From the NCBI GenBank assembly GCA_963752505.1, contig CAVVYM010000002.1:124001-188000 (forward strand): DNA of 64,000 bases. The letters run 5' to 3'. The notes beneath the pieces were generated by a model. That model saw nothing but the letters and a program-made list of their open reading frames with translations. It had not been told where the DNA came from and did no database searches. Positions 34,160-43,748 of this stretch are shown here, piece after piece. The DNA comes from JACJWR01 sp963752505 (lineage in GTDB: Bacteria > Actinomycetota > Actinomycetes > S36-B12 > UBA10799). Numbering within the stretch: position 1 is the first letter of the stretch; each line of letters starts with the position of its first letter. A program made the translations under genes and the position numbers.

Positions 34160-35418
34160 TCAGCCGTCGGCTGAGCCACGGACCGTCGGGCAGGACATGC
34201 AACGCGGGCCACCGCGGCCGCGGCCGAGTTCGTTGCCGACGATCGGAATGATCTCGATTCCCTGGTCGGCGAGGAACGTATTGGTGTTGGCGTTGCGCTC
34301 GTATCCGAAGATCACGCCCGGCGCGATCGGCGAGGAAGTTGTTGCCGTCGTTCCACTGCTCGCGGGCGGCGGCCAGTCTCGTCGATCGGGGTCTGCAGAG
34401 CGGAGTCACCCGGTCGACCCCGATCGCCTCGGCCAGTACCGGCCAGAGTGTCCGTGTTCTCCACCGACTCGGTATCGCCACCGCTGTCGCGCCTTGGTGA
34501 GCGAGTAGCGCTTGAGGTCCTCGGGCAGGTAGGGGAACACGCAGAACTTGTCCTTGTCGATCATGGTCATCGCCGTGTCGAGGTGCATGAACGCCCGGGT
34601 CTTGGGCAGTTCAACCACGATGACCTGCTTCACCAATGCTCGGGGTCGCGAGAAGTAGGCGTTCGCGAGCATCCCGATGCCCTGCGGGGTGGTGCGCTCG
34701 CCCATGCCGATCATCACGGTGCCGTTGCCGATGACGAGGATGTCGCCACCCTCGCATGGTCGCTGGCTGGTGGTGGGTCGTCGTCGTTGCCGTAGCAGAA
34801 GTTCAGGTTGCCGGCCTTGAACGTCGGGGTGGAAGTTCCAGATCGCCCGCGAGTGCAGCGTCTCGCGCTTGCGGGCTGGTTTCGCCATCGGGTGCACGGA
34901 CAGTCCGTCGTAGACGAAGGCGGTGTTGTCCCGCTGGAATAGGTGGTTGGGCAGCGGGGTCAAGCACGAAGTCGTGGTCCTCGAAGTTCGTCCCACAGAG
35001 GCTGTGAGCCCTGGGCAGTTCCAGGTCTCACGCTTGAGGATGCCGCCGATCAAGAACTCGGCCAACCGCGGCCGGACTCTCGTCGGAGTAGAAGCAGTTC
35101 ACGGAGCGGGCTGCCTGCAGCTTAGCGGTCCCCTGTGTGACGTTGGCGACACGGTCGAAGAGCACAATTCCCGCGCCTCGGGATGTCGAGTGCCTCGCCG
35201 AGCAGATCCGCGTAAGTAGCGCACCCTGATGCCACGTTCGGTCGACGCAGCTGGTCGGCGAAGGCGTCGTGCTCCTCGCTGGCAATGTCGCGCCCACATA
35301 ACATCGTCGAACAGCAGCTCCTCGAAGTTCTCGGTGTCAGCCGAGACAACTCCAAGCCCGGCCGATGCACGATGACCTCTTCGAGAACGCCCACTTCCGA
35401 ATCGACGTGAAACGTCAT
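34160..35418 (-). pseudogene. arcA: Arginine deiminase with many single-base frameshifts
   Basis: The span equals ~419 codons, the normal ArcA length. GGAGG precedes the ATG at 35418. Joined frames give MTFHVDSEVGVLEEVIVHRP, ENFEELLFDDVMWAR, ADLLGEALDIP, DRVANVTQGTAKLQAAR, PLPNHLFQRDNTAFVYD, SRAIWNFHP, GGDILVIGNGTVMIGMGERT, WNDGNNFLA and the catalytic-Cys end CMSCP. At least ten one-base gains or losses separate them (for example CCGGAG to CCGAG near 35331, CCC to CCCC near 34829), while the protein segments themselves look undamaged. It hydrolyses arginine to citrulline and ammonia. The pattern suggests poor consensus sequence more than natural decay. Confidence 0.85.
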
Positions 35419-35727
35419 TTGGTCCTACCTCCATTGTGCCTGAAACCGGCGAACACCGGTGCGCGACGACGTTACGTCCCGCAGTCTGTCGGCTTCCACC
35501 GGCTGATGCCACCCGATGAGGCCTGACCGTCCAAACAACGGGTGAACGATGGTCAACCGGGTGACATGAAGCCATGAATTTTCACCTGACTCGGACCGAT
35601 CTGCGCGTTCCGTGGACTCAGGACCCGAACGTGCGCTAAAAGTCGGTATGCGAAGCATCTTGGTCAAACATTGACGTGATGCTGACCTGATCAGTCACCA
35701 AACGTGCCACTACGCTGGGAGAGCCAC
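35419..35727. other. Divergent regulatory region between arcA and the arcD-like gene
   Basis: This 309-base region holds GGAGG for arcA at its left edge and, on the right, a TACGCT box (35711-35716) with a GGGAGAG site before the transporter ATG. Several short dyads are present. An ArgR- or FNR-like site would be expected but I cannot point to one with confidence. Confidence 0.4.
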
Positions 35728-37429
35728 ATGGCCACGGAGACCGCTCCGCCGGAAGCACCACCCGGGGAGCCAAAGAAAAAGGGGTTCAAGTTCCCCACCG
35801 CATTCACGGTGCTCTTCTTCGTACTCCTCATCGTGTGGGGCCTGACATTCGTCATCACGCCGGGTTCCTACGACTACGTCGACTGCGGCGACGGAGATGT
35901 GAAGCCGGTGCCGGGGTCCTACCACAGCATCACTGTCGACTCCACCTTCGGCCAGCGTCTCTACGATCTTTGGCTGTCACCGGTCAACGGCCTCGTACGG
36001 CCTCCAGCCCGATCAGGCAGATGTCGACGATGACGGCAATCCGCTCAAGGCGGAGTCGGCCACTCCAGAGCAGATCCTGGACGCCTGCCGGGGCGCCCTG
36101 GCCGACACCACGGGCATCCCCGAGGACCAACTCACCGTCGAGGATGCCGAGGACAATGCGGTCGTGCTCGGCCCGAAGGCGCAGATCGGAGCCGTACGAA
36201 TCCGGCGAGCTCATCGGCGCTGTCCAGGTCTTCTTCTTCGTGCTGGCAATCGGTGCATTCATCACAGTCACGATGCGCACCGGAGCCCTCGACGCCGGAA
36301 TCGCCCGACTAGTCCACCGCTTCAAGGCTCGATCGGCGGTGCTGGTGATAGTTCTCGATGGTGGTGTTCTCCCTGGGAGGCACCACGTACGGCATGGCCG
36401 AGGAGACACTGGGCTTCTACGCACTGATCGTGCCCATCATGGTGGCGCTCGGGCTACGACCGAATAGTCGGCGCAACAGTGATCATGCTCGGCGCGGGTA
36501 TTGGCACCCTTGCATCAACCGTCAACCCCTTCGCCACTGGCGTCGCATCGTCTGCCGCCGGAGTCGAGTTGGGCAACGGCATCGTCCTGCGCGTCATCAT
36601 GTACGTCGTACTGACGGTGGTGACGATCCTGTTCGTACTTCGCTACGCACAGCGGGTGAAGAAGGATCCATCACGTTCCATCGTGACGCCGGTACCCGGC
36701 GACGACCAGCTCCTGGCAGAGGGCTCCGAGGAGCCGCCGAAGATGAGCGGCGGCCAAACCGCGGTCATCTGGATCTTCATCCTGACGTTCGCCTTGATGA
36801 TCTTCTCGGTGATCCCCTGGTCGGACTTCAGCGAGAGTCTGGAAGGAATCACGCTGGGTTGGTACTTCCCCGAGCTGGCAGCCCTGTTCCTGGTGGCGGC
36901 CATCATCATCGGCCTCGTCGGAAAGTTGGGCGAGGAGGGCATGGTCAACGCCATCGTCGCCGGCATGGGCGACTTCATGGGCGCCGCGCTCATCATCGCC
37001 CTGGCGCGTGGTGTGACCGTGGTGATGAACAATGCGGGCATCACCGACACCGTGTTGAACTCGCTGGAGGGAGTCGTCAGTTCGCTGGAGTCCGGGGTAT
37101 TCGCGGTAGTGATGTTCATAGTGAACATACCGCTGGCCTTCCTGGTCCCCTCGTCGTCCGGCCACGCAACCTTGGCCATGCCCATCATGGCGCCGCTGGC
37201 CGATTTCGCGAACGTCTCACGCGCGATGGTGGTGACGGGCTTCCAGTCTGCGTCTGGCTGGGTGAACCTCATCACGCCCACGTCGGCCATCGTCATGGGT
37301 GGTCTGACCCTGGCCAAGGTCGGATACGACCGCTACATCCGCTTCGTGGCGCCGCTCATGGGCATCTTGTTCGTGCTTGTGTGCATCTTCATGGTGATAG
37401 GCGCCGGATCGTCGATCGGCGGAACCTAG
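35728..37429 (+). pseudogene. YfcC/ArcD-like basic amino-acid antiporter with four frameshifts
   Basis: ~567 codons across shifted frames. It starts MATETAPPEAPPGEPKKKG with helix 1 TVLFFVLLIVWGLTFVITPGSYDY. Frame breaks occur near 35994, 36190, 36355 and 36451 (the last CTCGGGCTACGACC, one G too many). After 36470 the frame is clean for 316 codons: LGAGIGTLASTVNPFATG, then seven or more helices to VPSSSGHATLAMPIMAPLADF and TPTSAIVMGG. This is the PF03606 (YfcC/DcuC) family that serves as ArcD in several actinobacteria, exchanging arginine for ornithine. It is divergent from arcA-arcB and completes the pathway except carbamate kinase. Confidence 0.8.
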
Positions 37430-37470
37430 TCGTTTCGGCGCACGACGTGCGCCACTGACGCTGCGCGACC

Positions 37471-37504
37471 GTGGCCGTGCCCTCCACCCCGAGGGCGCGG
37501 CCAC
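37471..37504. terminator. Hairpin between the arcD-like gene and the EAL protein gene
   Basis: Arms GTGGCCGTGCCCTC (37471-37484) and GAGGGCGCGGCCAC (37491-37504) pair over 13 of 14 positions around CACCCC. It sits between two convergent genes and could stop transcription from both; no T-run follows on either side. Confidence 0.55.
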
Positions 37505-37545
37505 GCTCGTGTCGCATTGCACCTGCCGCGAGGGCGTAGCGAAGA

Positions 37546-40470
37546 TCAGCTGATGCGACTGGCGGGAACGGGGCGGCCGAAGAGCCAGCCCTGGCCGCGG
37601 GACCAACCCTGTTCGATCAATTTCGATGCCTGTTCGGCCGTCTCCACTCCCTCTGCCACAGTGTCAAGCCGTAGTACATTCGCGAGTGCGGCGATGGCTC
37701 GGGCGAACTGGCTCGAAGTCGAGTCGGCAGCTCCCAACCGTCTGGTGAATGACCGGTCGAGCTTCACTCCAGAGATCGGCAGATCACGTAGCAGGGAGAT
37801 GGACGAGTAGCCAGTTCCGAAGTCGTCGGCATACCAGGTGACTCCGGCTGTGGCGAGGCGCTCCACCTGCTGCATCGTCACCTCCGTGATGTCGGGCAGC
37901 GCCGTTTCTGTGACCTCGAGATGCAGACGTTGCGGGGCCACGCCGCGCGCTGCAAGCGAGTGCTCCACGGCATCGAAGTAGACCTCGTCGCCCAGCGAGC
38001 GGCCGGAGACGTTCACTGCGACGCTCAACGGGGCCGGGATTCGAGCGAGTAGCGCCACGGATTGCCGAAGGATCTCGCGGTCGATCTCCACGATGAGTGC
38101 ACTGCGCTCAGCGACCGGCAGGAAGGAGCCTGGGTCAGCGATCTGCCCGTCCGGTCGCTCCCACCGGACCAACGCCTCGTAGCCGACGATCTCAGCCGTG
38201 GCGAGACGCACGATCGGCTGGAACCAGGCCACGAGTTCGTTGGCCCGCAGCGCCCTGCGAAGCTCTGCCTCCAGCTGGAGCCGCTGCCGGGCTACGGCGG
38301 CCCGATCTGGATCAATCATCGCTATCCGGTCGTTGCCGTCGGCCTTGGCCATGCGCATCGCGGTGACGGCATCCCGCAGCAGTTCCTCAGCGTCCGCTCC
38401 GGCACCAGCTTCCGCGATGCCCACGCAGGCCGTGGGGAAAACTTCGCACCCGCCCAATTCGACGCGACCCTTCGCTGCGGTACGCAGCTTCTCGGCGATT
38501 TCGTAGAGGGCGCCCGGCTCCTCCACGGCGTCCACGACAACCAGGAATTCGTTGCCGGTACCCCGCCCAAGGTGACCCCTGGAACCCAGGTGAGCGCCGA
38601 GTTCCCCGGCGACAGCTCGAATCACGACGTCGCCTGCAGCGGGGGTCAGAGCCTCGTTGATGGTTCCCAACTCATCAATTCCTACCGCGAGCGCCCCCAC
38701 CGTGTTCTGGCCCGAGGTGTGCCAGGACTCCTCAAGGCTACTGATCGCACGTCGAGCTGCGTGCACCATCTGCTCCCGGTTGTCCAAACCTGTCAGGGCG
38801 TCGCTGTTCACGGCGATCTCGAGTTGTTTCTGAGCGGCAACCTCGTCGTGGATGTCATGCAACGACAAGACCGCGCCGGCGACGACGCCGGCAGTTGAAC
38901 TCTTGACGGCAACTACTCGGTAGTCACCGTCAGACGTGAGCATCCGGCACTGACACACCGAACCGGATACCGTCGAGGAACCGAGGTAGCTCCGGGCGGC
39001 TGGCTCGTCGTCCGGGTGCACGAGACTCAACACGTCGCGGCCGACGAGGTGCTCGCCCGGCCAGCCGAGCATGCGTTCAGACGATTCGGAGACCCACGCC
39101 AGGGTGGCGTCCTCCCCCATGACCCACACCGCATCCGAAATGTTCTCGGCGAGTAGTCGGTAGTGCTGTTCGCTGGCGGCGAGTGCGGCTTGGGCGTTCT
39201 TTCTCCTCGTGACGTCCTCCTGGACGCCACTCAGCCGAAGCGGGCGGCCGGCCTCGTCGAGTTTGGTGACGCTGCCGAAGTCGCGCACCCACACCCAGGA
39301 GCCATCGCGATGGCGACGACGCGTCTCCAGCTCAAAGGACGGCGTGTCGCCCGCGATGACTCGATGAACAAGCTCACCCGCACGCTCGACGTCAGCGGGA
39401 TGGGCCTGCTCGGTCCAAATGTCGGCGGTCGCCGGCAGCAACTCGGCGAGGGAGTAGCCGATGATCTCCGCCCACCGCTCGTTCATGGCCACTTCGCCGG
39501 TCACGAGATCCCAGTCCCACGTCGCCAGATTGGCTCCGGTCAGCGCAATCTGGGAGAGCGCACGTTGGTGGTCAAGCTCATCGGCTGTTTCCCGAAGTTC
39601 AGCACGCGTCTCGCGGATGTCTTGCACATCCTGGAGACCAATGGCTGCTCCGGAGACGCACCCGCGGGCATCGTAGATGGGGTTGGCCTGCAGAAGAGTC
39701 CAGCGATAGGTGTCGCCCTCACCGCGCCACCTGCACTCGATCTGGCGAGGACCCGACACCGTCGACACGAGCTGCTGCCAGAACCTGACAAATTTCTCCC
39801 GGTCGTCTGGGTGCAGCCATTCCGCTAGGTGCTCTCCTTCAATCGTTCGTGGCTCAATGCCCGCCGCGGCTGCGGCCTGCAGCACCAGTCCTGCGGCATC
39901 GACGCGCACGACCACTCCGGGTGCAGCCTCGCCGAGCAGTCGATAGGACGTCAACAGGGCATCGGAGGCCAGCCGAGCCCGTTCGCTGGCCGACTGATCG
40001 GTGAACCACACCGCCGCAGCATCTGGGCGGGATTCCTGGTTCGACGCAGTCGGCGAGAAGTAGAGGGGTTCGCTCTGGATCTCGATCCATCGCGTCTTGG
40101 CACCGGTGGCGTACGGGGAATTCAGCGGCGCCGGGATCAGCACGCCCATGAGGAAGTCCGACACTGCCTGACCATCGGCTAAGGAGCGCATCGCAGGGTG
40201 GTTTTCACCCGCCAGCGGATACCCGAGCTCGGAGACCGCAGCCCACCTGGGGTCGATCGACGTGCGCCCGATCAAGGCCTCCCAGGAGAGCCCCAGCAGG
40301 TCACATGCCGACTGATTCGCGGCAACGATCTCACCCGACTGTGCGTGGAGAACGAGGCCCACCCCGGGGCCGGCAGCAAGTCGGTCAGCTGCCTCGAGCA
40401 GGGCCGCGGGAACATCTCCGGACCACCGTAGGCTTCCGGCACCCGTCGCCGTTTGCGGCACCGTGGCCAC
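37546..40470 (-). CDS. Multi-PAS GGDEF-EAL cyclic-di-GMP signalling protein, degenerate GGDEF
   Basis: 974 residues, no membrane helix. Four PAS domains at ~25-130, ~170-290, ~300-420 (PAS_3 pattern EIIGYSLAELL, then RRRHRDGSWVWVRDFG) and ~430-555; a GGDEF domain at ~565-720 whose signature reads GTGNEF, so cyclase activity is unlikely; and an EAL domain at ~735-965 with EALVRW, VNVSG, LEVTET, YADDFGTGYSS, KLDRSF and EGVET, all catalytic positions intact. It should act as a soluble c-di-GMP phosphodiesterase gated by PAS ligands. It is monocistronic, convergent with the arcD-like gene. Confidence 0.9.
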   Translation of the reverse strand: MATVPQTATGAGSLRWSGDVPAALLEAADRLAAGPGVGLVLHAQSGEIVAANQSACDLLGLSWEALIGRTSIDPRWAAVSELGYPLAGENHPAMRSLADGQAVSDFLMGVLIPAPLNSPYATGAKTRWIEIQSEPLYFSPTASNQESRPDAAAVWFTDQSASERARLASDALLTSYRLLGEAAPGVVVRVDAAGLVLQAAAAAGIEPRTIEGEHLAEWLHPDDREKFVRFWQQLVSTVSGPRQIECRWRGEGDTYRWTLLQANPIYDARGCVSGAAIGLQDVQDIRETRAELRETADELDHQRALSQIALTGANLATWDWDLVTGEVAMNERWAEIIGYSLAELLPATADIWTEQAHPADVERAGELVHRVIAGDTPSFELETRRRHRDGSWVWVRDFGSVTKLDEAGRPLRLSGVQEDVTRRKNAQAALAASEQHYRLLAENISDAVWVMGEDATLAWVSESSERMLGWPGEHLVGRDVLSLVHPDDEPAARSYLGSSTVSGSVCQCRMLTSDGDYRVVAVKSSTAGVVAGAVLSLHDIHDEVAAQKQLEIAVNSDALTGLDNREQMVHAARRAISSLEESWHTSGQNTVGALAVGIDELGTINEALTPAAGDVVIRAVAGELGAHLGSRGHLGRGTGNEFLVVVDAVEEPGALYEIAEKLRTAAKGRVELGGCEVFPTACVGIAEAGAGADAEELLRDAVTAMRMAKADGNDRIAMIDPDRAAVARQRLQLEAELRRALRANELVAWFQPIVRLATAEIVGYEALVRWERPDGQIADPGSFLPVAERSALIVEIDREILRQSVALLARIPAPLSVAVNVSGRSLGDEVYFDAVEHSLAARGVAPQRLHLEVTETALPDITEVTMQQVERLATAGVTWYADDFGTGYSSISLLRDLPISGVKLDRSFTRRLGAADSTSSQFARAIAALANVLRLDTVAEGVETAEQASKLIEQGWSRGQGWLFGRPVPASRIS

Positions 40471-40522
40471 CGGACACCCCCTTCAGCCGAGCCGCCCACC
40501 TGGGAGGGAAGCATGTCGCCCC

Positions 40523-41002
40523 TTAGTCCACCACACCTTTGCGGATTCGGCCAACGGAACGAGAAGCCTCGCGTTTGGCTTCGCGTTCGGCTATGGCGTG
40601 GCGCTTGTCGTGCGCCTTGCGTCCGCGGGCAAGCCCGATCTCGACTTTGGCACGCCCGTCCGAGAAGTACATCGAGAGCGGCACCAGGGTCAGCCCGCTC
40701 TCGCGCGTCTTGCCGATCAGTTTGCTGATCTCCGCGCGGTGCAGCAGAAGTTTGCGTGCTCTGCGCGGTTCGTGGTTGGTCCAGGTTCCCGGGTCGTACT
40801 CCGGGATGTGCACCCCGCGCAGCCAAACCTCCCCCTCGTCCACCGTGGCATAACCATCCGCCAACGTTGCCCGTCCGGCGCGCAGCGACTTCACCTCGGT
40901 GCCCACGAGCACCATGCCCGCCTCGTAGGTCTCGAGAACCTCATAGTCGTGCCGGGCCTTCTTGTTCTGCGCAATGAGTTTGCGTCCCCGTTCCTTCGGC
41001 AC
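40523..41002 (-). CDS. smpB: SsrA-binding protein SmpB
   Basis: 159 residues from a GTG. Signature segments: IAQNKKARHDYEVLETYEAGMVLVGTEVKSLR, GEVWLRGVHIPEY, LLLHRAEISKLIGK and the basic C-terminal tail GRKAHDKRHAIAEREAKRE that enters the mRNA channel. It carries tmRNA to stalled ribosomes; the tmRNA gene is 13 kb away in this window. It closes the prfB-ftsE-ftsX-peptidase-smpB run, the usual actinobacterial order. Confidence 0.96.
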   Translation of the reverse strand: MPKERGRKLIAQNKKARHDYEVLETYEAGMVLVGTEVKSLRAGRATLADGYATVDEGEVWLRGVHIPEYDPGTWTNHEPRRARKLLLHRAEISKLIGKTRESGLTLVPLSMYFSDGRAKVEIGLARGRKAHDKRHAIAEREAKREASRSVGRIRKGVVD

Positions 41003-41114
41003 GATTCCCTAGCCTACCTGGGTGAGGCGCCTGCCCAATCAGGTCAGCGTCGACCGGGCCGAAGCACCGTCAGCGCACGCCCACCCAGAAGGAGCGCCGA
41101 TCAGCAGAGGTGTC

Positions 41115-42785
41115 TCAGCAGGGAACGGGGCCATAGGCACCGCCGAACCATCCGGACGGCTTGTACGCGACACCGCCCACGAGGATCTCGAAGTGAAGGT
41201 GCGGGCCGGTGCTGTCGCCGGTGCTCCCGACGTAGCCAATCACTTGACCGCCTGAGACGTATTGCCCGGTGTACACCGATACCGAGTTCTGGTGGGCGTA
41301 CAGGCTGGTGGTGCCGTCGCCGTGATCGATGATCGTCATATTGCCGTAGCCGCCGCTATTCCAGCCCGCCGAGATCACCGTTCCTGAGTTGGCGGCCATG
41401 ATCGGGGTGCCGAGCGGCGCTGCAACGTCTTCGCCCTTGTGACACGACCAGTACCCGTAGGCGGGATGCGAGCGGGATCCTGGGGGGCTGCTCATGTAGC
41501 CGCCCGCGACCGGGTACACCCAGCCACTGCTGGAGTAGGACGGGGACTGTGAGGGCTCCGGAGCGAAACTGGGGCTAGGGACCTCCTGGAAGGAAGGGAT
41601 GGCCGACGTGGCCGCTGCCGCTGCCCGCTCCGCGGCGTAGCTTGCTTCCGCCGCTTGCTGGCGCGCAACCTCTGCTGCCACCGCGGTGGTGTAGGCCTCA
41701 ATCGCTGCCGCCTCGTCAGCAGCGGACTGTTGCGCTGCCGCCTGCGCCGCCGCCTGCTCCGCGGCCGCGGCCTCCGCCTGCCGCTGGGCTTCCGCAGCGG
41801 CCGCCGCTGCCTGCTGTTGGGCTTGACGCTGGGCTTCCGCAGCGGCGCGTTCGGCCTCGGCTGCTGCTTGGGCAGCAGCTTCCCTGGCCGCCTGCTCGGC
41901 TGCTTCGCGGGCGACTTTCTCTTCCAGCGCGCGCCGGGCCTGTTCGGCCAACACCCGCTGCCGTTCCGCCTCGCGCTCGCGCAGGGCGGTCTCAATCTCG
42001 TCCTGCGCTGCCTTGAGGTCGTCGTACTGCTGACGCACGACCGCGCGTTGACCCTCAATCACGCCGATTGCCTGGGTCCGCTGCACAACGAGCGATTCCA
42101 CCGAGGCCTTCGCCGTTGCTGCGCGCGAAGCTGCCGACTCGGCGACGCTCACGGCTTCGGCCGCGGCCTGCCGCCGCACTTCCGCCTGCGCCTGCTGCTC
42201 CTGCAAGCCAACCAATGCTGTGTCGAGTTGCGCCTTGGCCGCAGTGAACTCGTCGACTGACTGGTTCTTGCCGCGGCTGACCTTCTCGATCGACTCCAGG
42301 CCAGTCGCGAAATCATCAAGGTCCTGGGCACCGAGCACCACGCTGAGTTCCTGCAGCTCCCCGCTTCCGCTGGTGTACACCTGGCGGGCGAAACTGCTCA
42401 ACTCGCCCTTGAGTTGCTCGATCCTGGCCCTCGTCGCCTCAATCTCCGCCTGCGTCGCAGCGACCTTCTCCTCTGCCTCACGCAACGCCGAACGCGCGGC
42501 GGCCTCCTCCGACTGAGCCGCACCAAGCGCCAGTTGCGCGTCATTCAACTCGGATTGGGCGCCGGGCAGGGCTCCCTCCGCCTCGCTGAGCGCCGATTGG
42601 GCAGCGACGACCTCGCCGGACAGGGCGTCCAGTTGATCTGTTGCGCTATCCATGGCACCCCGCAGGTCGTAGTCCGCGGCAGGATTCGCCGGGCTTGCCC
42701 CGGCGGGCGCCAGTGACGCAAGCATGGCCCCCGACACAGAAACAGCCACGACGGTCGCAATCACTCGCGAATTGCGGCGGAACAT
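41115..42785 (-). CDS. FtsEX-associated coiled-coil M23 (LytM) peptidase
   Basis: 556 residues. Signal peptide (~1-30, ending ASLAPAGASP), a long Ala/Glu/Gln coiled coil from ~45 to ~390 in two helical blocks separated by FARQVYTSGSGELQEL, a Ser/Pro linker, then a LytM domain at ~430-556 with HKGEDVAAPLGTPI and HLHFEI zinc ligands. The gene directly follows ftsX (55 bases), as for EnvC in E. coli and the coiled-coil NlpC/P60 protein RipC in mycobacteria, where FtsEX movement exposes the hydrolase. Here the catalytic domain is M23, not NlpC/P60. It probably cleaves septal peptidoglycan cross-links. Confidence 0.9.
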   Translation of the reverse strand: MFRRNSRVIATVVAVSVSGAMLASLAPAGASPANPAADYDLRGAMDSATDQLDALSGEVVAAQSALSEAEGALPGAQSELNDAQLALGAAQSEEAAARSALREAEEKVAATQAEIEATRARIEQLKGELSSFARQVYTSGSGELQELSVVLGAQDLDDFATGLESIEKVSRGKNQSVDEFTAAKAQLDTALVGLQEQQAQAEVRRQAAAEAVSVAESAASRAATAKASVESLVVQRTQAIGVIEGQRAVVRQQYDDLKAAQDEIETALREREAERQRVLAEQARRALEEKVAREAAEQAAREAAAQAAAEAERAAAEAQRQAQQQAAAAAAEAQRQAEAAAAEQAAAQAAAQQSAADEAAAIEAYTTAVAAEVARQQAAEASYAAERAAAAATSAIPSFQEVPSPSFAPEPSQSPSYSSSGWVYPVAGGYMSSPPGSRSHPAYGYWSCHKGEDVAAPLGTPIMAANSGTVISAGWNSGGYGNMTIIDHGDGTTSLYAHQNSVSVYTGQYVSGGQVIGYVGSTGDSTGPHLHFEILVGGVAYKPSGWFGGAYGPVPC

Positions 42786-42840
42786 TCGACCTCCAGGAGC
42801 AGGGGACAGTGCCTCCTGAAGGCGCGCTACAGAGTGTTGG

Positions 42841-43743
42841 CTACACCTTCAGGTATCTCCGAATTGCGAAGAATGCTGCCAAGACTGCCAAAGAAATTCC
42901 GGTCGCGAGGACGATTGGCAAAACTCTGTGGATATCCGACCAGCCGATGAAAGCCGTGAATTGGAATGTGGGAGAAAGCACCCGATCAATGAGGAAAACT
43001 TTGAGACCGATGAGGGCTCCGGAGGCTATGATCCCGCCCACCGCAGCCGCAATGCCCGCCTCGAGGAGGAAGGGCAAACGGATGTAGTAGTTGCTCGCAC
43101 CGACCAGTTTCATGATCCCGGTCTCCCGACGGCGGCTGAAGGCAGAGACCCGCATGGTGTTGGCCACGAGGAGCACAGTGACGATCAGCATCGCAGCGGA
43201 GACACCCAATGCCAGAGCTTGGGCACCGTTGAGGACGGTGAAGAAGTTGTCGAGCAAGCGCTTCTGATCCCGAACCACTTCAACGCCCGCCGCGTCCGAC
43301 AACTCGCTGGCCACGATCGGATAGTCCTCCGGGTCGTACAGCTTGATGCGGAAGGACTCCGGCAGTGCCGCTGGCGTCACGTTCTCCAGGATCGGGGAGT
43401 TGGCGAACTGCTCCTGGAAACGCGCGAACGCCTCATCGGAGGATTCGTAGTAGACCTGCTCGACCAGCGGGGAGGTCTCCAGCGCCGCCTGCAAACCGGA
43501 CCGCTGCCCCTCGGTGATGGGTTCCGCGCAGATGCCGGGGTCAGAGTTGGCCCCGCAGAGGAACACTGACACCTCGACTTTGTCGTACCAGAAGTCCTTC
43601 ATGGTGTTCACCTGCGCGCGCACCAGCAAGCCGGTGCCGAACAAGGTGAGCGAGACGGCCACCGTGAGAATCACCGCAATGGTCATCGTCACGTTGCGGA
43701 ACAGCCCGGCGAATACCTCTGAACTGATGAAACGGATTCTCAT
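42841..43743 (-). CDS. ftsX: Cell-division ABC transporter permease FtsX
   Basis: 300 residues. N-terminal helix (VTMTIAVILTVAVSLTLFGTGLLV, ~18-41), an extracytoplasmic domain of about 130 residues (VEVSVFLCGANSDPGICAEP ... PAALPESFRIKLYDPEDY in pieces) and three C-terminal helices with SAFSRRRETGIMKLVGASNYYIRLPF between them. With FtsE it forms the mechanotransmitter complex that activates the downstream M23 peptidase. The start lies five bases after the ftsE stop. Confidence 0.95.
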   Translation of the reverse strand: MRIRFISSEVFAGLFRNVTMTIAVILTVAVSLTLFGTGLLVRAQVNTMKDFWYDKVEVSVFLCGANSDPGICAEPITEGQRSGLQAALETSPLVEQVYYESSDEAFARFQEQFANSPILENVTPAALPESFRIKLYDPEDYPIVASELSDAAGVEVVRDQKRLLDNFFTVLNGAQALALGVSAAMLIVTVLLVANTMRVSAFSRRRETGIMKLVGASNYYIRLPFLLEAGIAAAVGGIIASGALIGLKVFLIDRVLSPTFQFTAFIGWSDIHRVLPIVLATGISLAVLAAFFAIRRYLKV

Positions 43744-43748
43744 AGCGC

